In this document: positions 35,402-48,566 of the stretch, one piece after another
Layout: each line of letters opens with the position of its first letter
How positions within the stretch are numbered: position 1 is the first letter of the stretch
DNA from: Muricea muricata
Taxonomy: Eukaryota; Cnidaria; Anthozoa; Malacalcyonacea; Plexauridae
Direction of reading: 5' to 3'
Assembly: GCA_963855995.1 (NCBI GenBank)
Contig: OY979727.1
Span: forward strand, 7,162,446-7,226,445
DNA length: 64,000 nt
Position numbers and translations under genes: made by a program
The notes under the pieces: generated by a model
The model's input: the letters and a program-made list of their open reading frames with translations, nothing else
Told to the model about the DNA's origin: nothing
Database searches by the model: none

Positions 35402-36125
35402 ATGATTGCACCTAAAATTTGTTACACAGCTGTCCTCTTGTGGTTGGTTTTACGTGGCGTAATGACGAAAGAACGAAGTCAGCTGAAATTATTCTACGCA
35501 ACCACAAAACTCCTTGCTCCACCGTGCTTTTATAAAGCATGTCGAGAGAAGAAATATGTTACTCTGCTTGTTATCCATCGAGTTGTACATGGTCTAAAAC
35601 TTTTGCAACGGTCATCTCTACCTTTAATGCTTATCCTTCTGGCTAATGATGTGGAAATCAATCCAGGTCCTGTAAAGTCTACCAGGACTGATAATAACGA
35701 TATGAAAGTCCTTTATTTAAATACCAGAAGCGTAAAGTCATTTATCACAATTGAGAACAATCCACCAAACAAAATTTGCAAAATCACCTTACTTCAAGAG
35801 TTAGTCCACTCGGGTGATTATGAAGTTATCTGTGTTTGCGAGACATGGTTAAATGAAACTGTCCTTGATTCTGAACTTCTTCCCGGCTTTAACATCTTTC
35901 GGAAAGATAGAAAAGGAAAAGTTGGAGGTGGCGTGCTAATCGCAGTTAAAGAAGGATTATAAGCCACTCGGCGTTGTGACTTAGAAAGAGATGGTGCTGA
36001 ATTTGTTACCTTACAATTGAATAAAGTAAACAATTCATCTGTAATTCTTTACACATATTATCGTCCACCTCAGTGTTGCTTGGACAGTGTTAAACTCTTA
36101 AACAACTCATTGCCTCATTGCTAAG
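35402..36125 (+). pseudogene. LINE N-terminus: signal-like peptide, 2A motif, endonuclease start
   Basis: Residues 1-22 are hydrophobic after a Met-Ile-Ala start (VLLWLVLRGV), like a signal peptide. Residues 75-90 form LMLILLANDVEINPGP, the DVExNPGP consensus of 2A ribosome-skipping peptides. From residue ~96 the apurinic-endonuclease fold starts: MKVLYLNTRSVK (Asn of the first motif) and VICVCETWLNE (catalytic Glu). The frame stops at 35960-35962 after GGGVLIAVKEGL, and protein-like reading goes on (YTYYRPPQ) to ~36120. 2A-like sequences are known in several sea-urchin, mollusc and cnidarian APE-type LINEs. Confidence 0.85.
35648..35671 (+). other. 2A-like ribosome-skipping motif
   Basis: Codons for DVEINPGP, preceded by a hydrophobic Leu-rich stretch as in active 2A peptides. 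If active, the chain would break between the final Gly and Pro, releasing an 89-residue leader from the endonuclease-RT protein. Confidence 0.8.
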
Positions 36126-36255
36126 TAATCCAGAATATAGCTGCATTGTGTTAGTTGGTGATTTCAACCTCCCTTACATATCGTAGCCTGACAGTCAGTC
36201 AACAACCCCTGTCAACAATGGTGGATGTGCAAATGCTGAAGATCTCTGCGAACTT

Positions 36256-38643
36256 GTGGGTGATAATTTTCTTCACCAGTTTATAGAAGGCTCAACCCAT
36301 CGCGCTGGTAATAAGCTTGACTTATTATTTTGTAATAATGCAGAGAATATATGCGATGTATTAACTTTTTCCTCTGATGAACACAACTTCCCTACTGATC
36401 ACCACATTATAAAATTCAGCATCCGTACAAAATTTACAAAAGCAAAACCTGTGCGACGTGTTGTCTTTGACTACAACAAAACCGACTTTTCCGCATTACG
36501 TAGAGCCTTGTCAGAAGCAAAGTTGGACGTACCCTTTGCGAATAACATGGATGAATGCTGGGAGCAGTGGAAACGCACATTTTTATCTATCGTGACCACT
36601 TTTGTCCCGACCAAACTTGTGCCGGATACCAACTCCCCTCCTTGGATTGATGGTGAAGTTCGTCACCTAATTTGCAAGAAATATACCGCTCTGCGACATT
36701 ACAGGAAAAATAAAACATCTGCACGAAAGATTAAACTGCGAAACCTGTGTCAAAAAGTCAAGTATGCAATCAGGAATAAACATAAAATGTACATTGCTAA
36801 GATCGAAGCATCGTTTAAAGACAACCCCAAGATGTTCTGGAGCTATCATAAAGCTATACTTCATCACCGATCCACGACAAACCCCGTAATAACCTTCAAA
36901 AACCATACAGCAACATCTCCTAAACAAAAAGCAGAACTTTTCAATACCTATTTCTGTTCTGTCTTTCGTCCTGCACAATCTACGGAGATTAACGAAGCAC
37001 CCTCTTCTTTGCTGACCTCGGCTTTGTTGTCTGATATCTCCATCTCAGAGGAAAAAGTTGTTCACCATCTTTGGAACCTGGATCCATCTAAATCTCCTGG
37101 ACCAGACAATATTCCTGGTCTCATTCTAAAGCAATGTAGCATTGCCATCGCTCCTAGTCTTTGTTCACTGTTTAATCACTCTCTTAAAACTGGAACTCTA
37201 CCTACTGAATGGAAATCTGCAAATGTTACACCAGTTCACAAGAAAAATAAGAAGGAACCTGCTTCTAACTACCGCCCAATATCCCTACTTCCCCTCATCA
37301 GTAAAGTCTTGGAGCGCTGCGTTTGCTATCGTTTCTATGATCATCTCCATGAGATAATAAACAAAGCACAATACGGATTTCTTCACGGTCGTTCATGTGT
37401 TACGCAACTTCTTACCACCTTACATCACGTTGGACAACTACTAGATAATAACGTTCAGACAGATATTATCTTTCTTGACTTTGCTAAAGCCTTTGATTCC
37501 GTCGATCACATCATCTTATTAAAGAAACTTAAGTCTTACGGTATCTCAGGCAACATGTACAATTGGTTCACTGATTATCTGTACGGACGTAAGCAGCGTG
37601 TCGTTGTAGATGGCGTAGCTTCGCGATAGTCTCAAGTCACCTCTGGTGTCCCTCAAGGCAGTATCTTAGGTCCTGTGTTCTTCCTTCTCTTCATCAATGA
37701 CCTCCCTGACACCATTCCACCACCAACGTCGACCGGATTGTATGCGGACGATACAAAACTGTATAATGCAATAAAATCAAGCCACGATTGCGATCACTTA
37801 CAGCAAGCATTATCTTGCGCTGACGATTGGAGTAAGCAATCCAATATTGACTTCAACGTCTCAAAATGTAAAGTCCTGACCATTTCCCGCCGAAAAAGCC
37901 CAATTGAGTCTAAGTACCGTCTTGACTCAACAGAACTGATGCGTGTGGATAGCGAGGTTGACCTCGGAGTGACTGTAACCAGTAAGTTATCTTGGAATCA
38001 ACATATCATCCTAACGGTATCCAAAGCAAATAAAATGTTGGGACTATTACGAAGAACCTGCCCCTTGTTAACGAATCGTGACGCTCGAAGAACATTATAC
38101 CTATCCTTAGTGAAATCTCAGATGTGTTATGCCACAGAAATCTGGTCACCGTCCCAGTCTACCTTTAAAATCAACCTTGAGAGAATTCAAAGACGGGCTA
38201 CTCGATGGATTCTTCAAGTAAAGATAGGAGACGCCCCCTACAAAGATCGTTTGTTGGCTGTTAGTCTTCTGCCCCTATGTTACGACAGAGAAATAAAGGA
38301 CTTAGCATTCTTTTTTAAAGCTATGTACGGGTACTTTGACTTAAATGTCTTTGACTATGTATCAGTCGTAGGCCATAGTCGGACGCGAAATTGTGTAAAC
38401 CCTAGCTTAATGCTCAAAGTACCATCGTGTAAAACAAGTACATTCCAGTCTTCATTTTTTAATCGCATCGTACACCTTTGGAACATTGTGTGTAGAACTG
38501 CTCGGCCATCAGACTTACGTAGTCTAACTAGGTTCAGATCATTTTTATCAAGAACATATTTACAGTTACTACTTTCTTGTTATGATGTAAACATGACCTG
38601 TACGTGGTCGTTATATCGTACTTGTTCATGTCATAGAGTTTAA
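36256..38643 (+). pseudogene. LINE endonuclease end plus reverse transcriptase, one internal stop
   Basis: The reading starts in the endonuclease (last His in PTDHHIIKF). It then shows the RT core: SPGPDNIPG, NYRPISLLP, the palm-Asp motif FLDFAKAFDSVDH, SGVPQGSILGP and YADDTKL (catalytic DD). A TAG at 37627 falls just before SQVTSGVPQG, splitting the RT; the frame then runs on to 38643. The C-terminal part has IWSPSQSTF, RIQRRATRWI and FNRIVHLWNIV, the usual LINE tail. No RNase H is seen. With the stops it cannot give a full protein. Confidence 0.9.
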
Positions 38644-39021
38644 ATGTAAGGTAAACCTATACTATTGCTCGATCTTAATGAAGTATTTCAAATTCAAATT
38701 TGATTATAAGTTCCTTAAGTTATTTCAAGGTATTATTCCTCTAACAAAATACATGCATTTCGCTTTTACCTTTTAAACGTTTTCAAATTTTAATCAAATC
38801 ATTCGAGCTGTTGGTATATTTTTACTTAATCACCTTAATTTATGCATATTCGTTTGTATGTTCTGTATGTTAAAAGTTTAATTGGAGGTGTGCCTCGCAT
38901 GGGATCTCGAGTCCCGTTTGCACTCCTTCCTTTTGGTATACATATTTATTTATCCAATAAAGTTTTAATAATACCAATCCAAGTTGGCTCGATAGCTCAA
39001 TTTGTAAATATCCCCATTGTT

Positions 39022-39092
39022 TTTTATCTACTTTTATCTACTTTTATCTACTTTATCTACTTTTATCTTTTTTTATCTACTTTTATCTACTT
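39022..39092. repeat. TTTTATCTAC minisatellite
   Basis: About seven copies of TTTTATCTAC with small slips. Confidence 0.85.
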
Positions 39093-39358
39093 TACCCAAG
39101 TACAATCAGCATTTGTTACAGTTATACATACAAGACTTTATAACTAGCGGCAATATGCAACATCACATAAACCTTTTGGAAGTTCGGCAAAACGAGGTGC
39201 CATTGTTTGCAACATTAAAAGCATCGCGCATGCTCAAAGTATTCTTTGTAACACAGCAAAGCTCAAACTATTACTTACACACACCTATTAGTTATTCAGT
39301 TAGAATTGAGAATGTATATTACAAAGAATGGTAATTAACATTCTTGATTCGTTTTCAG

Positions 39359-41484
39359 AAACTATTCGATGCTTCACCACCGCTAACGACCTTAAACCTA
39401 AGACGTCTATCGAGTGAACCAAACTCGGATTATCTTCCCATATCTTTGGCACAGAGTTTTCTCGAGTTCGTGCACACGTATTCCCATCTGCCATGGTGGG
39501 GCACAATAGTCGTAACTTGTATTGGCTTGCGATGTGTGATTACGTTACCGTTGGCTGTATACCAAAATAAACTGATCACCAGGATAGAATTACTTCAACC
39601 TACATTGAAGGAATTAACTGAGGCGTTAAAGCATCGTGTCACGGTCGAAAGCAGAAAGCAAGGATTGTCATCGGAAGCGGCCAACAAAGTGTTTAAGAAA
39701 AAGGTAGGGTTTTTTTAATCCTCATGTTTCGCGCACGAATGCACTGCGCTCTTTGATGTGGTCATGCATTCGTGGTTGGGGCTGGGATCAAAAACGACCC
39801 ATCCACGTGCGAAGCATGAGGATATAAAACCTCTTTTTGTTTTTCTACTCAGAAAAAAACTCACAACCCGTTCAGGGTTGCTGAAAACAGCAGTGAAGTA
39901 TGCTTTGCTGCTAACATTTTCATTATCATTCTCTTTATACGTATTAATTCTGATTGGTCAATTTACCTCCAAATAACTGCGTACAAACAACACTCTGAGC
40001 ATGCGCATTTGTTAGAAAACATGGCTGTGCTACAAATAACACTCTGCGCATGCGCAATGCTTCCGGTTTGTGTGAAAAGCTTGTTGTTTCTAGTTATAAA
40101 GTATTATAAGAAATTATGTAAGAGAATGATAAAATAATTATTGAACTCGGTTCTTACCAGATACTGTGATTTGTCGGTGGCTTGCAAATCACGATATTTT
40201 TCTCAACCTCGTCCAATAATTGTTAAAGATTGTCAACAATATTTTTCAGCGTTTTTGAACCTGAATAAGCCCGCAATCAGGTGTGACAAAATTGTCGAAT
40301 ATTGTTGAAAACATTGAACAATGTGAGCAGCAAGACATTTTTCAGTCTTGTTTTCATCATCCGTGAAGAGGCTGTGCGTTTTTACACCTGAAAGTTAGAT
40401 GAACGCAGCGGTCAACCGTCGAACACACGTCATCACGATACGTGAACCAAAGAAAGGCAGTAGCAAGCACGATATCATATATTCGTGTTCTGCACAATTA
40501 ACTTGTTTTGAGTTGATTTTATGGTCTGTGGACACCAATATGTGAATATGAGCCCCTCCCACAAAATGAAAAGTTTAAACAAACGACACCTGTGACGATA
40601 TTTGTTAGCACGAAAAAAGGAAAACATTCAGCATTCAGCGAAAAAAGCAAAACATTCATTCGGGGGTTTTTGTACACCAAAGGAAGCTTTAAAACTTGTC
40701 AGTTCCATAGGTAAAAAATATGCGATGCATACTCGGGTGGAATGTATGTAAAGTTAAGTTATAGGGTTTCAAAGTAAAGCATATATCAGGTCATATCACG
40801 GATGTCATTGGCGTTTTCGCTCGCGTTTCCAGACCATTCCGCTGATTATCTATGGCGTGAAGAGGCAGTTGCCCTATAGACTTGTTTGAATTTGTAGACG
40901 ATCTTAAATATTCTAAATTGAATTAAATTTTAAGCCAGAATAACTTAATTGGTATCAGATGTTAAGGTCTGTGAAAAACTTAATTGGAAAACCTTCGTCG
41001 TTAAACTTCTAATCTTGTGATACCACAGATATGTTGGCATGATAGATTAAGAATCTAGGAACCTGATTTTTAGTACATTCGAAGTGACTATTGTTGGTAC
41101 CAATTAAAAATGGTTTTGTTAAGTTTTTATTAATATTGGTTCTATAATACTTATTGCGGAACACACACAATCAACCATTTGCGTGCGAGTGTCTTAATTG
41201 TTCAATTCTAACTTTAAACCACTTCGTCCGGAACTCGAAAGAAAATAAACTTGCGGTTATTGTTGCATGTATTAAGCTAAGCAGTATTTACACAAGAAGA
41301 ATTTCGAGAAAGATTTTACTAAATGATGCAAAAGAAATTTCTTTTGATTTGCAGCTGCGAAAGTACACGTATGATTTATACAGCACAAATGGTTGTAATC
41401 CTATCAAGCTGTACACATTACCGTGGGCGCAAATACCACTTTGGATTATTTTATCATTGGCGTTGAGAAACCTAAGTGGAACAT
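39359..41484 (+). CDS. COX18: COX18-like mitochondrial inner-membrane insertase, two internal exons
   Basis: Oxa1/YidC/COX18 family, which inserts the C-terminal part of Cox2 into the mitochondrial inner membrane. Exon a (39359-39703, after TTTTCAG, donor AAG|GTAGGG) encodes 115 residues with LPWWGTIVVTCIGLR and VITLPLAVYQNKL, the first conserved transmembrane segment. Exon b (41355-41484, after TTTGCAG, donor ACAT|GTAGGT) joins in phase and reads LRKYTYDLY, then PWAQIPLWIILSLALRNLSG, the second conserved block. COX18 fits better than OXA1L because of the RxxVTLPLAVYQ and LALRNLSG wording. The first exon with the targeting peptide and the exons after block 2 are not recognised here; the region downstream is rebuilt by transposons, so the gene may be broken or continue past 64 kb. 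Confidence 0.75.
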
Positions 41485-41669
41485 GTAGGTGGAATTCAAA
41501 CGGTAGGGACTGAAACATGGTTCTTTCAATTGTTTGCCTTTATTCTAGGTTTGAGCCGTTCACCATGAGTTTCTTCATGCACTATATATACAAACGGTGT
41601 TTATAAATTGCTGGCGGCGGAAAGCGAGGTCGGCACATGCAATTGTAGCGCGTTGATTAATTCATACCC

Positions 41670-41778
41670 AGAAACTATTCGATGCTTCACTAGTCACTAC
41701 TACTACTTACGATCTTAAACCTAAGACATCTATTGACCGAAGCAACCTCGGATTATCTTCCAATACCTTTGGCACAGA
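41670..41778 (+). pseudogene. duplicated fragment of the COX18 exon
   Basis: CAGAAACTATTCGATGCTTC and about 90 further bases repeat the acceptor and first third of the exon at 39359, with several changes (GTCACTACTACTACTTAC insertion-like block, lost frame). Splice acceptor CAG is retained but no matching donor or open frame follows. Confidence 0.75.
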
Positions 41779-41789
41779 CGGGTGTTTCG

Positions 41790-43337
41790 ACATTGCTAAC
41801 GGCGGAAAGCAAAGCTGCATGGTACATGCGATAAGCGCGTTGCCTCTTTGACACTCCGGTTTTCTTCACTCTCGAGAGAGATGATATAAATTTATGAGAA
41901 TTACCATCGAGGAAGGGAAGGGCCTTTGCCCAAATTGCGACCTTTTGTTTGAACCCCTTTTGCAGCATTTAATTATTTATTTATTAAAACTTTGCCAAGA
42001 ACAACAACTAGAACATGATTAAAGAGATAACTAGACGAAACATCAACAACTAAACATTCAATAAACATAGAAAAAAATGGTACGGACACCACAACAGTGA
42101 AAACCAGCTACTGTGGCCCCTAATTATACAAAAGTGCACAATGTGATGACGTATAATATATAGATGGATAAAAAAAATAAAGAAAAAACAACTCAACAAG
42201 ATAGATCATAGATGGCCGGGAATCCGCGACATAATTATTATAAAATATATAATAATAAAAGCAACGAGGTATTTCCTTGTCGTCAGAGTGACTCGTAAGG
42301 TATTTTTAAAACTAAACCAATTTATAATAACTAGAGAAACAATTCTGCTCGAGGAGAACAAATGCGATTATGCGAATTTGTGCTTTCGATCAGCTGTATT
42401 ACTCTCATTGGCAACGTTAGTTCCCTCTTAATGTATTTAGCATACATGTGCGCGATACACATATTGACATGGGTTAATGTGTACGCGTTACAGTTTTCCT
42501 AAAATACAGCGACACTTTACAAAAAAAATATTGTAGATCAGAATATATATGCGTCATAATTTCCACTTAGCCTGCACATCAATTTTATGAAGTCAAGTTC
42601 TTCTAAATTCCATACAAATGCAAAATAGTTTCTTATTTTCATGTTGTTACTCATGTGATCCATCATTCCATTCATTCTACTAAACATGAACAGACGGTTT
42701 ATCATATTTTGTCCTACCCTCACGAAATTGGCCTATCAAGAATTTCCCGTCAACCAGGGTCTTTGTCAGTCTTTACCGCGTTATGCGTAGGTGAAAGACC
42801 CTGGCTTGTAAGGTTATTTTTTGGCCTGTGCAGAGCGTGTAATGTTGAAATTAATAAATGGCATTAGAAAAAATGCTTCGTATGAAAATGGAGCTAAGAA
42901 AACGTTGCAGATTGTGCCAGTTTATGTACTTGAACAAATAGTCTTTCATTTCTTTCTGCAAAGGGACAGTGTCTTGTTTAATAAGTGTCTTTCATCGTCA
43001 TCAAATAGTGGGTACTGCACACATTCAATGGAGATGTGCGTCTTCACCTGTAATCACGTTTTGAAAAACACGCAACCGCTCGAAAATTTAATATAGGTCG
43101 AACGACGTTTTCAAGACAATTGTTTTATGGGCGCTCATTGTCATGTATGATGAGTACCCTTAGGATAATTAAAAAAATTAATTTGATTCTGCATCTCGAA
43201 CTTTAGAACAAATAATAACTTACGAAAGTTTGTGTATACCTCCTTGACTTAAATGAATTTTGAATATTGGATAATAAATTTTAAAACCGCATATAAATTT
43301 AAGGTAGCTACTCCATGTATATCGTTTGAATGCATAT
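41790..43337. other. unassigned AT-rich spacer
   Basis: No gene is recognised. The inverse phrases GACCCTGG...CCAGGGTC occur near 42755 and 42795. Confidence 0.55.
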
Positions 43338-45497
<2,160 letters not shown>

Positions 45498-45537
45498 TAT
45501 ATATATATATATATAATATCTATATATATATATAATA

Positions 45538-45626
<89 letters not shown>
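45498..45626. repeat. (TA)n microsatellite
   Basis: TA tract between the Tc1/mariner element and the left arm of the 15-kb palindrome. Confidence 0.97.
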
Positions 45627-45703
45627 GTAAATCACCAACCCTCCACCCCAATTCCATAACATCATGTAAATAAATCACCAGTAGAATCGTTTTTCAATTT
45701 TTA

Positions 45704-45742
45704 TTATTTTCAACGTTTCGGGGCAAGCCCCTTTCTCAAGAA
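45704..45742 (-). other. degenerate hammerhead-like motif, left arm
   Basis: The minus strand reads TTGAGAA, a GGGGC/GCCCC stem, then CGAAACGTTG. It keeps the stem II-GAAACGTT layout of Penelope-associated hammerheads but the CUGANGA box is altered. Confidence 0.45.
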
Positions 45743-45792
45743 TACATACAATGGCAATCTAAGGTACTTTTATAGCTAATATTATGAATTAA

Positions 45793-46035
45793 TTAGTCAA
45801 AGTCTCGTACATTTAATCCTTTAGGCACAAACGTATCCAATTTATAAGCCCAAAATGCCTCCCTCTGAGTTGGATTTTCTTTGTTTGTTTTGTCAATAAT
45901 AATCACACGAATATCACTTAAACCATTATGCCCAGGGCCAAAGAAATGTGCATACAAATGCTCTCCAGCCATCTTTCTGCCCCCTTGCTCATACTTTCTC
46001 AACGAACTTTTATGATTATTAAAACGCTTTCTAAA
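45793..46035 (-). pseudogene. Penelope-like element GIY-YIG C-terminus, left arm
   Basis: The reading ITSFRKRFNNHKSSLRKYEQ leads to AGEHLYAHFF, then QREAFWAYKL and FVPKGLNVRDFD before the stop, the end of a GIY-YIG endonuclease as found after the RT of Penelope-like elements (REaFW and P.GLN are family hallmarks). The GIY and YIG strands themselves are missing because the fragment begins at the junction with the PolB element. It belongs to a family different from the element at 61-63 kb. Confidence 0.75.
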
Positions 46036-46139
46036 TGATGTTATGAGTAGTAATATAGGTACCGATCAACCCCCTTTTTTGAGGGGGCGCGAGGGTGTAC
46101 GAGGGGGCGCACACATATTGAGGGGGCGCACCCTCATTA

Positions 46140-46625
46140 GAATATCGTGCCCTGATTGGTCAAACAGCGTACGTACACCCTGTGACGTACACACCGTGGC
46201 TGCGCGAGGTTGCGTGAGGCTGCGCGAGGTTGCGCAAGCCTCCACAGGGTGCCGCACTAATTAGTATGCGAGAATGTCGCGCGCTGATTGGTCGAAAAAC
46301 GTACGTACACCCCGTGACGTACACACCGTGACGTACACTATAGCCGTGCTCTGATTGGTTAAAACAGCGTACGTATACCCCGTGACGTACGCCATAACCG
46401 TGCTCTGATTTGTTAAAACAGCGTACGTATGCCCCGTGACGTACGCTATAGCCGCGCTCTGGTTGGTTAAAACAGCGTACGTACACCTCGTGACGTACGC
46501 TATAGTCGCGCTCTGATTGGTTAAAACAGCGTACGTATACCCCGTGACGTACGCTATAGTCGCGCTCTGGTTGGTTAAAACAGTGTACGTATACCCCGTG
46601 ACGTACGCCATAGGCGCGCTCTTTT
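46140..46625. promoter_or_regulatory. subterminal array of ~57-bp repeats with CCAAT and TGACGT boxes (left)
   Basis: About seven units of the type CTGATTGGTTAAAACAGCG, then TACGTA, CCCCGTGACGTACGC. Each carries an inverse CCAAT box and a TGACGT (ATF/CREB-like) half site. Outside it lie three GAGGGGGCGC phrases at the element's edge (46077-46130). It looks like a repeated promoter or enhancer; ORFs across it arise from the repeat period (57, divisible by 3). Confidence 0.55.
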
Positions 46626-46861
46626 GCCGACATGATCTGATATGTCGCACCAAGAAAGTGAAGAAAGAGGGTCCTAATCAGGATCGTTTATTCTATTGTT
46701 GTCCTCATCCAAGAGAAAGTGCTTGTGACTTCTTTGAGTGGAAACCTGACGAAGACCCCCTTGAGCCAGGTTGTGTTTGTCTGTTTAGTATGCCACCATC
46801 TTACCGATATACAGTGAGAAAGACAGGGAAGACATTTACTAGTAAGGAAACGGATTCGTAA
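46616..46861 (+). pseudogene. GRF-type zinc-finger fragment, left arm
   Basis: The reading CRHDLICRTKKVKKEGPNQD, then RLFYCC..P...ACDFFEW, follows the GRF zinc-finger pattern (Cys pair, T.k..GpN.dR.Fy.C, then C.fF.W), a nucleic-acid-binding module of some topoisomerases and nucleases. It ends 46859 with a stop. There is no start codon of its own; the ATG upstream is inside the 57-bp repeats. It is probably the end of a gene cut by tandem duplication. Confidence 0.65.
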
Positions 46862-48525
46862 GAAAGCGTATGACGAATTCCTTCGACAAAAGGAACTCGG
46901 TGAACTGATTCAGGACTTACAGATCTACTAATAACTATAACAAAAGTGTGACTGTACATATAATTAAATGAACTTAAACATATAACTAAATATTGTTAAA
47001 CACAAAACCAAATAAAATAGTTTTTGTAAAAGTCCCGTGGAGGGACAAATTGTGTCCCACAAGTCCCGCAAAGTGATATTAGGTTTTGCAAAAGTCCCGT
47101 GGAGGGACACAAAGTCCCGTGTAGGGACAAATTAAGTCCCGCGAGTCCCGTTTCAGCAAAACAAACCAATGCCCGCTCACGAACTCGATTCTATTATTGT
47201 CCAAAACCACATATATCGTGTTATATGATCCCCCGTGTTGTCAAGGTTTTATTCGCCTCGGGCAAAGTAAATAAGACACAGATGGTAATAACACGCACAC
47301 ATGTTAGTTGTTGAAAAGATATATTCACAAAATAGCTATTTACAGATCAAATATCTAATGGAATGGTTGCAACACCGTCTTCCAAAACTTTACGTTTTGG
47401 ATAAAAATAACTAAAAGCGTTTTTAACTTGAACATATGTGCACATTGTATTGTTCATAACTCTGAGTCCCCTATTTACACCCGACCCACTACGTTTACTT
47501 AAAATTACATCTAAATATTTATCTTTATTAATAACATTATTCTTTTTGTTAACCCCTTTGCAACTAAATTTGTCTTTCCCATCCCCAAAACAATAATACG
47601 TTTTACTACATAGACTAATTATCCCATTCCCGTGGAAACCTGACGAAGACCCCCTTGAGCCAGGTTGTGTTTGTCTGTTTATTATGCCACCATCTTACCG
47701 ATATACAGTGAGAAAGACAGAGGAGACATTTACTTGTAAGGAAACGGATTCGTAAGAAAGCGTATGACGAATTCCTTCGGCAAAAGGAAATCGGTGAACT
47801 GATTCAGGACTTACAGATCTACTAATAACTATAACAAAAGTGTGACTGTACATATAATTAAATGAACTTAAACATATAACTAAATATTGTTAAACACAAA
47901 ACCAAATAAAATAGTTTTTGTAAAAGTCCCGTGGAGGGACAAATTGTGTCCCGCAAGTCCCGCAAAGTGATATTAGGTTTTGCAAAAGTCCCGTGGAGGG
48001 ACACAAAGTCCCGTGGAGGGACAAATTAAGTTCCGCGAGTCCCGTTTCAGCAAAACAAACCAATGCCCGCTCACGAACTCGATTCTATTATTGTCCAAAA
48101 CCACATATATCGTGTTATATGATCCCCCGTGTTGTCAAGGTTTTATTCGCCTCGGGCAAAGTGAATAAGACACAGATGGTAATAACACGCACACATGTTA
48201 GTTGTTGAAAAGATATATTCACAAAATAGCTATTTACAGATCAAATATCTAATGGAATGGTTGCAACACCGTCTTCCAAAACTTTACGTTTTGGATAAAA
48301 ATAACTAAAAGCGTTTTTAACTTGAACATATGTGCACATTGTATTGTTCATAACTCTGAGTCCCCTATTTACACCCGACCCACTACGTTTACTTAAAATT
48401 ACATCTAAATATTTATCTTTATTAATAACATTATTCTTTTTGTTAACCCCTTTGCAACTAAATTTGTCTTTCCCATCTTTCAAAACAATAATACGTTTTA
48501 CTACATAGACTAATTATCCCATCCC
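46737..48525. repeat. two tandem ~0.89-kb units, left arm
   Basis: GTGGAAACCTGACGAAG starts each unit (46737 and ~47630). Each holds the end of the GRF reading, a cluster of GTCCCGTGGAGGGAC short hairpins, and an inverted fragment of a conserved ORF (see 48241). The right arm has three such units. Confidence 0.9.
48241..48483 (-). pseudogene. conserved C-terminal fragment of the PolB element (copies also at 47341-47583, 51474-51716, 58330-58575, 59225-59467)
   Basis: The reading KDKFSCKGVNKKNNVINK, then NRGLRVMNNTMCTY and AFSYFYPKRKVLEDGVATIP, ends with a stop. I recall this wording as the tail of large cnidarian polymerase-type ORFs, so it is probably the polymerase gene's end lying inside the element's long terminal repeat; that is memory, not proof. 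Copies occur in both arms, pointing outwards, and some have a degraded start (GGGATGGGAAAGAC instead of AAAGATGGGAAAGAC). Confidence 0.5.
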
Positions 48526-48566
48526 CTTCCCACTCTACTTTAAATAATCCCGGCGTTCTCTTATCC

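Larger units (their letters stand above)
35402..38960 (+). mobile_element. CR1/L2-like non-LTR retrotransposon, near full length but broken
   Basis: One long element: N-terminal signal-like segment and 2A motif, apurinic endonuclease, reverse transcriptase, C-terminal domain, then a ~320-base 3' UTR ending near CCAATAAAGTTTTAATA. The coding frame is broken by a TAA at 35960, a shift near 36110, a stop near 36185 and a TAG at 37627. The GGGATCTCGAGTCCCG phrase near 38902 can form a stem. The element lies upstream of the first recognised COX18 exon. Confidence 0.88.

Noticed and set aside
46160..46653. 157- and 130-residue ORFs in the 57-bp repeats (and counterparts at 60162-60493)
   Set aside because: The repeat period is a multiple of three, so stops are absent by periodicity; the 'protein' repeats with the DNA.
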